From: JAFDVN01 sp035758545
GTDB lineage: Bacteria; Acidobacteriota; Holophagae; Holophagales; Holophagaceae
Reading direction: 5' to 3'
Length of the DNA stretch: 11,648 nucleotides
Assembly: GCA_035758545.1 (NCBI GenBank)
Contig: DASTWQ010000090.1
Coordinates: forward strand, 1-11,648
Below, piece by piece: positions 7,882-11,648 of the stretch. How positions within the stretch are numbered: position 1 is the stretch's first letter; each line of letters begins with the position of its first letter. The notes under the pieces were generated by a model. That model searched no databases. It had not been told where the DNA came from and worked only from the letters and a program-made list of their open reading frames with translations. A program made the translations under genes and the position numbers.

Positions 7882-8112
7882 TCAGGGGGCCGCGGTGCAG
7901 AAGGTGGACTGCGGGATGCACTTGATCTCGCAGGAGGCCATCACGCAGCTCTGGACGGACGGCGCGGTGCAGAGGTCCGTCGGCTTGTCCGTGCAGCGGA
8001 AGTCCCGGGTGAAGCAGAGGCCGGCGGTGAAGGTGCCGCCGCCGTAGGCGCCGCTCACGGTCGTGAGGGCGGCCAGGGTCTCTTTGTCGAGCTTGAGCCT
8101 TTTCAGGGTCAT
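7882..8112 (-). CDS. Cysteine-rich RiPP-like precursor peptide with lanthipeptide-type leader
   Basis: 76-residue peptide. The first half looks like a leader: K-R-L-K-L-D-K-E-T-L-A-A-L (4-16) fits the LxLxKETLxxL leader motif seen in many Bacteroidota-type class I lanthipeptide/natural-product precursors; a glycine stretch G-G-G (24-26) could be the cleavage site. The second half holds seven Cys (33, 40, 48, 56, 61, 65, 72) and about twelve Ser/Thr, the composition expected of a core in which Cys attacks dehydrated Ser/Thr. ATG at 8112 has AAGGA seven bases upstream. It lies 24 bases downstream of a secreted-protein gene on the same strand, probably one transcript. No LanB/LanC/LanM, radical SAM enzyme, protease or transporter is in the window, so modification is unproven. 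Alternatives are an unmodified disulfide-rich peptide or an orphan precursor modified in trans. Confidence 0.72.
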   Translation of the reverse strand: MTLKRLKLDKETLAALTTVSGAYGGGTFTAGLCFTRDFRCTDKPTDLCTAPSVQSCVMASCEIKCIPQSTFCTAAP

Positions 8113-8136
8113 GGAGGGTTCCTTGGGATCAGGGGG

Positions 8137-8754
8137 TCAGGGGCGCTCGCCGGCCAGCCGCGCCGGGGCGACGCCCTGGAGGCCGGGCTGGAGGCCGGTG
8201 GTGAGGACGGCGCCGGAGGTGATGCCGGTGGTGGGGAGGTCGACGAGGTAGCCCTGGAGCCGCACCACGGCGTAGGCCCCGTTGGTGGTGGGGTAGACCA
8301 CGTAGGGCATGCGGTCCGCGGTGAAGACCAGGCCCGTGTTCCAGTGCTCGTGGGCGAAGGACGTGGTCTGGCCCGAGACGAAGGTGGCCTCGAAGGCACC
8401 GAGGCGGCCCGCGGTGAAGGAGGGCGGCGTGGTCGGCAGCGGCGTGGTGCCCGCCCGCAGTTCCAGGGTCTCGGACTGGACCGCGGTGGCGGAGGATCGG
8501 CTCAGCTGGGCGTAGGCGTCGGTGATGACGAGGGCCTTGCCCGCCGGGATGGTGGACGTGAAGTAGCCGTTGGTCCCGTAGAACCAGAAGCCCCGCACGT
8601 AGCCCGGCGCGTCGCCGTAGTAGTAGAAGCCGACGAGGGTGACGGACTCGGCGAGGGCCGGGCCGCCGGGCAGACCCGGCTGCTGGGCGGGAAGCGGCGC
8701 CGCCAGGGCGGCCGCGAGGGCGAGGGCTGGCAGGGCCAGGCGGAAACGGGGCAT
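8137..8754 (-). CDS. Secreted beta-rich protein of unknown function
   Basis: 205 residues. A clear Sec signal peptide (M-P-R-F-R then LALPALALAAALAAPLPAQQ; probable cleavage after A-Q or P-A-Q near residue 24) is followed by a cysteine-free domain rich in Tyr, Phe, Thr and Gly. Strand-like segments include V-T-L-V-G-F-Y-Y-Y-G, V-R-G-F-W-F-Y-G-T-N-G-Y-F, I-P-A-G-K-A-L-V-I-T-D-A-Y-A-Q (an 'IPAGKxLVIT' turn-strand seen in several exported beta-sandwich proteins) and V-V-R-L-Q-G-Y-L-V-D-L. I do not recognise the family. It is the first gene of a two-gene unit with the Cys-rich peptide, and its start at 8754 has GGAG five bases upstream. A role in export, immunity or display connected with the peptide is possible from position alone. 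Confidence 0.82.
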   Translation of the reverse strand: MPRFRLALPALALAAALAAPLPAQQPGLPGGPALAESVTLVGFYYYGDAPGYVRGFWFYGTNGYFTSTIPAGKALVITDAYAQLSRSSATAVQSETLELRAGTTPLPTTPPSFTAGRLGAFEATFVSGQTTSFAHEHWNTGLVFTADRMPYVVYPTTNGAYAVVRLQGYLVDLPTTGITSGAVLTTGLQPGLQGVAPARLAGERP

Positions 8755-8878
8755 GGGGGCTCCAGGGTGAAGTTGTAAAAAAGAAAGCTGAAATAGAATC
8801 TAGCGCGCAAAAAAATGCACGCCATGAAGTGTTGTTAAGCTCTGTTAAGTAATGTGAGGGAAGCCGTCTTCCAGCGCC
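8755..8878 (-). promoter_or_regulatory. AT-rich promoter region of the secreted protein / peptide unit, with TGTTAAG repeats
   Basis: This is the most AT-rich stretch of the window. Two identical TGTTAAG copies (8833-8839 and 8843-8849) repeat with a 10-base period, i.e. one helical turn, a layout used by OmpR/PhoB-type response regulators. On the minus strand each reads CTTAACA, and the copy nearer the gene (TTAACA, five of six -35 bases) may also serve as -35. Possible -10 hexamers are TAGATT (complement of 8797-8802) or the T tract at 8810-8815; neither is good with 17-base spacing. An imperfect inverted repeat GCGCGCA/TGCACGC (8803-8809, 8816-8822) flanks the A tract. A 5-bp GGAAG/CTTCC hairpin (8859-8872) lies just past the upstream gene's stop. 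Confidence 0.45.
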
Positions 8879-9151
8879 TCAGAGCTGCATCACGTAGCCC
8901 GGCAGCTTCTGGAAGGCCTCCCGCAGGGGCCGCTCCTGGTCCGCGTTCTGGAGCGTCACCCAGAATGTCAGGCTGATGAAGGCGCCCTTGCAGGCGGCCT
9001 GGTGCTGGAGGTCCCCCTCGGGCTGGGGCCCCAGGTGCTGGAGGATGAGGGCCGCGGCCATCTCCGGACGCAGCTCGCCCAGGCGCCCGAGGACCTTCAA
9101 AGGCACGCGGGTGGGGTAGGAGACGTCGGCCCTGCCGTCGATCACGCGCAT
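8879..9151 (-). CDS. YbeD/DUF493-like small protein
   Basis: 90-residue cytoplasmic protein resembling the DUF493/YbeD family (ACT-like ferredoxin fold, about 87 residues in E. coli; role unclear). Visible pattern: Y-P-T-R-V-P-L-K-V-L-G-R (about 12-23, corresponding to the FxFKVIG opening strand), a central helix region, then K-G-A-F-I-S-L-T-F-W-V-T-L-Q-N (about 50-64, the S-x-x-x-x-x-V strand) and a final R-E-A-F-Q-K-L-P-G-Y-V-M-Q-L, matching the family's ending 'L...L...V..VL'. ATG at 9151 gives the expected length, though no clear Shine-Dalgarno precedes it; an in-frame TTG at 9205 would add 18 unlike residues. It is divergent from the cytochrome/Mo-reductase operon, and the FNR-type site lies in their shared upstream region. 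Confidence 0.75.
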   Translation of the reverse strand: MRVIDGRADVSYPTRVPLKVLGRLGELRPEMAAALILQHLGPQPEGDLQHQAACKGAFISLTFWVTLQNADQERPLREAFQKLPGYVMQL

Positions 9152-9188
9152 GGCACCAGCATGCCTGAAGTGCCTCAATCCAGACCAA

Positions 9189-9203
9189 CTTGATAGGCAT
9201 TCC
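9189..9203. promoter_or_regulatory. Degenerate second FNR-like site (tandem copy)
   Basis: CTTGATAGGCAT (9189-9200) repeats eleven of twelve bases of CTTGATATGCAT at 9216-9227, with a 27-base period. The left half TTGAT is perfect, but the right half reads ATTCC instead of ATCAA, so it is a half-site or decayed copy of the perfect site next to it. Confidence 0.4.
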
Positions 9204-9212
9204 AATGAATTT

Positions 9213-9234
9213 CGGCTTGATATGCATCAAGCCG
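9213..9234. promoter_or_regulatory. Perfect FNR/DNR-type (Crp/Fnr family) binding site
   Basis: CGGCTTGAT-ATGC-ATCAAGCCG is a perfect 9+9 inverted repeat whose core TTGAT-N4-ATCAA (9217-9230) is the exact consensus of the FNR/ANR/DNR branch of the Crp/Fnr regulators, which respond to oxygen loss or nitric oxide. Its centre is about 64 bases before the cytochrome b gene start, so a transcript beginning near 9265-9270 would place the site around -41 to -46, the class II activator position. It could also act on the divergent YbeD-like gene. The regulator is not in the window. Confidence 0.8.
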
Positions 9235-9287
9235 GGCGCGAGGGTGGGGGCGCACCCTCTACCTGTCCGAGACCTCCGGAGGCGGCG

Positions 9288-10421
9288 ATGGCGATGCTCC
9301 AGCGACTGGAACTGCAGCCCCGGCCCCTGGCCCGCGCCGCCCTGACCACGGCGGCCGCCGGGGCCCTGGTGGCCCTGGGCAGCCGGGGCGGGCGCTGGCT
9401 CGATCCGGCCCTGCTGGGCTACCTGCTGGCCACGCTCTTCGCCTGCTTCGGCATCGCCTACCGGTACTGGGACTGGGTGGACCGGCCCCCCACCGCGATG
9501 TACTTCCGGCACACGGCCCGCCTGCTGATGAGCCGCAGGGGCTTCCAGGCCCTCTTCAGGATGGGCGCGGCGGCGGCGGACCAGATGGTGGCCCAGCGCT
9601 TCATCGAGAAGCGCAGCCTCAAGCGGTGGGGCGCCCATTTCCTGCTCTCCTGGGGCTGCCTGCTGGCCTTCTCCATCACGATCCCCCTGGTCTTCGGCTG
9701 GATCCGATTCACCTCGGCGGGCCTCGACGCGAGCCACTACCAGGCCTGGGTCTTCGGCTTCCCGGCTTTCACCTTCCCGCTGGACTCCCTGGTGGCCACG
9801 CTCACCTTCCATGCCCTCGACATCACCGCCGCCATGGTGATCGCCGGCTGCCTGCTCTCCTTCCTCCGCCGGGCCCACGACGAGGGCGACGCCGCCACCC
9901 AGCGGGCGGACCTGGACCTCATGCCCCTCCTCCTGCTCATCGCCGTGAGCGCCACGGGGATCATGCTCACGGTCTCGGAGTCCTACCTGCAGGGCCGGAA
10001 CTTCCACACCCTCGCCTACCTGCACGAGCTGACGGTCATCCTGCTGCTGCTCTCGCTGCCCTTCGGCAAGCTCTTCCACGTGGTGCAGCGTCCGGCCCAG
10101 GTGGGTGTGAAGCTCTACAAGGAGGAGGGCGAGGCCGAGGGCCGGATGCCCTGCAAGGCCTGCGGGACGCCCTTCATCCGCGCCAACCAGCGGCGGGACC
10201 TGGAGGCCCTCTGGAACCGCCTGGACCTGGCGGGCGCCACCCACGCGGGCGGGGCCTTCCACCACCTGGACCTCTGCCCGAAGTGCAAGCGGAGGCTCGT
10301 GGCCCGGAGCCAGTCCGAGCGGCTCCACGGCGCCTTCGATCCCTTCCACGACACCCCGCTGCCGACGGAGCCCATCCCCGACCCGGTCACCTGGAGTCCC
10401 GCCCCTAGGAGTCAAGGATGA
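9288..10421 (+). CDS. NarI-like membrane cytochrome b with C-terminal Cys4 domain
   Basis: 377 residues. Hydrophobic segments at about 17-31 (short), 39-58, 114-137, 166-194, 210-230 and 239-266 make an integral inner-membrane protein. The last segment holds His246 and His264, 18 apart, ending L-P-F-G-K-L-F-H-V-V-Q-R-P, closely like the NarI end where two heme-ligating His have the same spacing; His117 and His175 lie in other segments and could complete heme ligation. After the membrane part comes a soluble tail with C-K-A-C (289-292) and C-P-K-C (330-333), a zinc-ribbon/rubredoxin-like Cys4 set that NarI lacks. ATG at 9288 has GGAGG (9278-9282) at five bases' spacing. The stop overlaps the next gene in ATGA, so it is translationally coupled to a Mo oxidoreductase and is probably its quinol-linked electron donor/acceptor. 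An FNR box upstream indicates anaerobic or NO-responsive control. Heme content is inferred. Confidence 0.78.
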   Translation: MAMLQRLELQPRPLARAALTTAAAGALVALGSRGGRWLDPALLGYLLATLFACFGIAYRYWDWVDRPPTAMYFRHTARLLMSRRGFQALFRMGAAAADQMVAQRFIEKRSLKRWGAHFLLSWGCLLAFSITIPLVFGWIRFTSAGLDASHYQAWVFGFPAFTFPLDSLVATLTFHALDITAAMVIAGCLLSFLRRAHDEGDAATQRADLDLMPLLLLIAVSATGIMLTVSESYLQGRNFHTLAYLHELTVILLLLSLPFGKLFHVVQRPAQVGVKLYKEEGEAEGRMPCKACGTPFIRANQRRDLEALWNRLDLAGATHAGGAFHHLDLCPKCKRRLVARSQSERLHGAFDPFHDTPLPTEPIPDPVTWSPAPRSQG

Positions 10422-11648
10422 GCCAGCTTCCCAACACCCTCGACGAGCTCCGCCGTGCCTTCGGCCCCCATTTGAACCTGGCCCCTCCCGGGGGCTGGCA
10501 ATCGGATCCTGTGCCCGACAAGGTGGTGAAGACCCACTGCTGCTTCTGCGGCCAGCAGTGCGGCATCCAGCTCAAGGTGAAGGACAACCAGGTCATCGGC
10601 TTCGATCCCTGGGAGGAGTTCCCCTTCAACAAGGGCAAACTCTGCCCCAAGGGCGTGAAGCGCTACCTGCAGGGCAGCCACCCGGACCGCCTCACCCGCG
10701 CGCTCATGCGCGGCGAGCACGGCTTCGAGGAAGTGGACTGGGAGCGGGCCATGGCCCGCACCGCCGCGAGGATCCAGGAGATCCAGGCCAAGTACGGGAA
10801 GGATTCCTTCGCCGTGCTGAGCGGCGTCTCCATGAGCAACGAGAAGAGCTATCTCACGGGCAAGTTCGCGCGCCTGGGGCTCGGCACCCGGAACCTCGAT
10901 TACAACGGCCGCCTCTGCATGGTGAGCGCCGGCGCGGGCAACAAGCGGGCCTTCGGCGTGGACCGCGCCGCCAACTCCTGGGCGGACATCGAGGGCGCGG
11001 AGGTCATCTGGGTCCAGGGCTCCAACGTCGCCGAGTGCTCGCCCATCACCACCGACTACATCTGGCGGGCCCGGGACAAGGGCGCGAAGCTCATCGTGGT
11101 GGATCCGCGCATCACGCCCATCGCCCGGACCGCGGACCTGGTGCTGCCCCTGAAGCCCGGCAGCGACTGCGCCCTCACCAACGGTGTGCTGCACCTCCTG
11201 CATAAGTGGGACCTCATCGACTGGGACTTCGTGAACGCCCACACCAACGGGTTCCAGGAGGCTCTGGAGGCGGTGAAGGACTGCACGCCCGAATGGACCT
11301 CGCAGATGACGGGCCTGCCCGTGGCGGCCATCGAGCAGGCCGCCCGCTGGTGGGGCGAGGCGAAGACGAGCATGCTGCTCCACGCCCGGGGCATCGAGCA
11401 CCAGAGCAAGGGCGCGGACAACGTCAGCTCCTGCATCAACATCGTCCTGGCCACGGGCCGCATCGGCCGGCCCTTCTGCGGCTACGGCACCATCACCGGC
11501 CAGGGCAACGGCCAGGGCGGCCGGGAGCACGGCCACAAGTGCGACCAGCTGCCGGGCAACCGGGACATCGAGAACCCCGACCACCGCGCCCACATCTGCA
11601 AGGTCTGGGGCTGCACGGACGAAGAGCTGCCCAGGAAGGGCATCACCG
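10418..11648 (+). CDS. Molybdopterin oxidoreductase, NasA/NarB/NapA-like, 5' part (3' end outside window)
   Basis: 410 residues are visible, running off the right edge without a stop. An N-terminal 4Fe-4S motif C-x2-C-x3-C-x27-C (Cys41, 44, 48, 76; wording CCFCGQQCG ... KLCPKG) and the Mo-bisPGD domains follow: L-D-Y-N-G-R-L-C-M (159-168) with Cys167 as probable Mo ligand, as in NapA/NasA and formate dehydrogenases; W-V-Q-G-S-N-V-A-E-C-S-P (198-209); L-I-V-V-D-P-R-I-T-P-I-A-R-T-A-D (225-240); L-A-T-G-R-I-G-R-P and G-Q-G-N-G-Q-G-G-R-E (361-370), like the GQPNAMGGRE stretch of assimilatory nitrate reductases. There is no twin-arginine signal, so it is cytoplasmic. ATG at 10418 has AGGAG six bases upstream and overlaps the cytochrome stop (ATGA). 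Nitrate reductase is the best guess; formate dehydrogenase-like or another oxyanion reductase is possible. Confidence 0.88.
   Translation, partial: MSQLPNTLDELRRAFGPHLNLAPPGGWQSDPVPDKVVKTHCCFCGQQCGIQLKVKDNQVIGFDPWEEFPFNKGKLCPKGVKRYLQGSHPDRLTRALMRGEHGFEEVDWERAMARTAARIQEIQAKYGKDSFAVLSGVSMSNEKSYLTGKFARLGLGTRNLDYNGRLCMVSAGAGNKRAFGVDRAANSWADIEGAEVIWVQGSNVAECSPITTDYIWRARDKGAKLIVVDPRITPIARTADLVLPLKPGSDCALTNGVLHLLHKWDLIDWDFVNAHTNGFQEALEAVKDCTPEWTSQMTGLPVAAIEQAARWWGEAKTSMLLHARGIEHQSKGADNVSSCINIVLATGRIGRPFCGYGTITGQGNGQGGREHGHKCDQLPGNRDIENPDHRAHICKVWGCTDEELPRKGIT

Noticed and set aside
9203..9205. TTG as start of the YbeD-like gene
   Set aside because: It would add 18 residues with no family resemblance and places the start inside the degenerate FNR-like repeat; ATG at 9151 gives the family length.
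8835..10415. Open frame of 526 codons on the minus strand opposite the cytochrome b gene
   Set aside because: Low-complexity shadow; the plus-strand frame has membrane segments, a ribosome binding site and an ATGA overlap with the Mo reductase.

Overview
The window is a very GC-rich bacterial chromosome segment packed with short convergent and divergent gene groups. The mix of genes (pyrR-pyrB, a Thermus-like AsnRS, secreted Ala/Pro-rich small proteins, a lanthipeptide-like leader peptide and a NarI-like/Mo reductase pair) and the codon bias suggest Acidobacteriota, perhaps a Holophagae/Geothrix-like organism. That placement is inference; there is no rRNA or other decisive marker here.

Layout, left to right. 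(1) The 3' part of an RhlE-type DEAD-box RNA helicase (+) ends four bases from a convergent exported DUF1579-like protein (-), with gpmI, the cofactor-independent phosphoglycerate mutase, upstream of that on the same strand. (2) A DUF429 protein (+) diverges from gpmI and runs head-on into a four-gene minus-strand operon, with the two stop codons sharing one CTAG. The operon reads pyrR, pyrB, an ORF6N-domain protein with a coiled coil, and a two-TM small protein; the last three junctions are a 5-base gap and two 4-base overlaps. (3) asnS (+) diverges from pyrR and ends at a perfect 14-bp hairpin. (4) A minus-strand pair encodes a secreted beta-rich protein of unknown function and a 76-residue, seven-cysteine peptide whose N-terminus looks like a class I lanthipeptide leader. 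It has its own AT-rich promoter region with a 10-bp-period TGTTAAG repeat. (5) A small YbeD/DUF493-like gene (-) diverges from an anaerobic-type operon (+): a NarI-like membrane cytochrome b with a Cys4 tail, overlapping by ATGA a cytoplasmic Mo-bisPGD oxidoreductase of the NasA/NarB/NapA clade that runs off the window. A perfect FNR/DNR-type site (TTGAT-N4-ATCAA) lies upstream.

The housekeeping genes cover RNA remodelling, glycolysis, pyrimidine synthesis and tRNA charging. The parts that stand out are the orphan RiPP-like precursor operon, the FNR-box-controlled cytochrome/Mo-reductase pair, and the phage-type ORF6N domain embedded in the pyrimidine operon. I saw no tRNA, rRNA, insertion sequence or CRISPR array. 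No gene-free stretch exceeds 300 bases.
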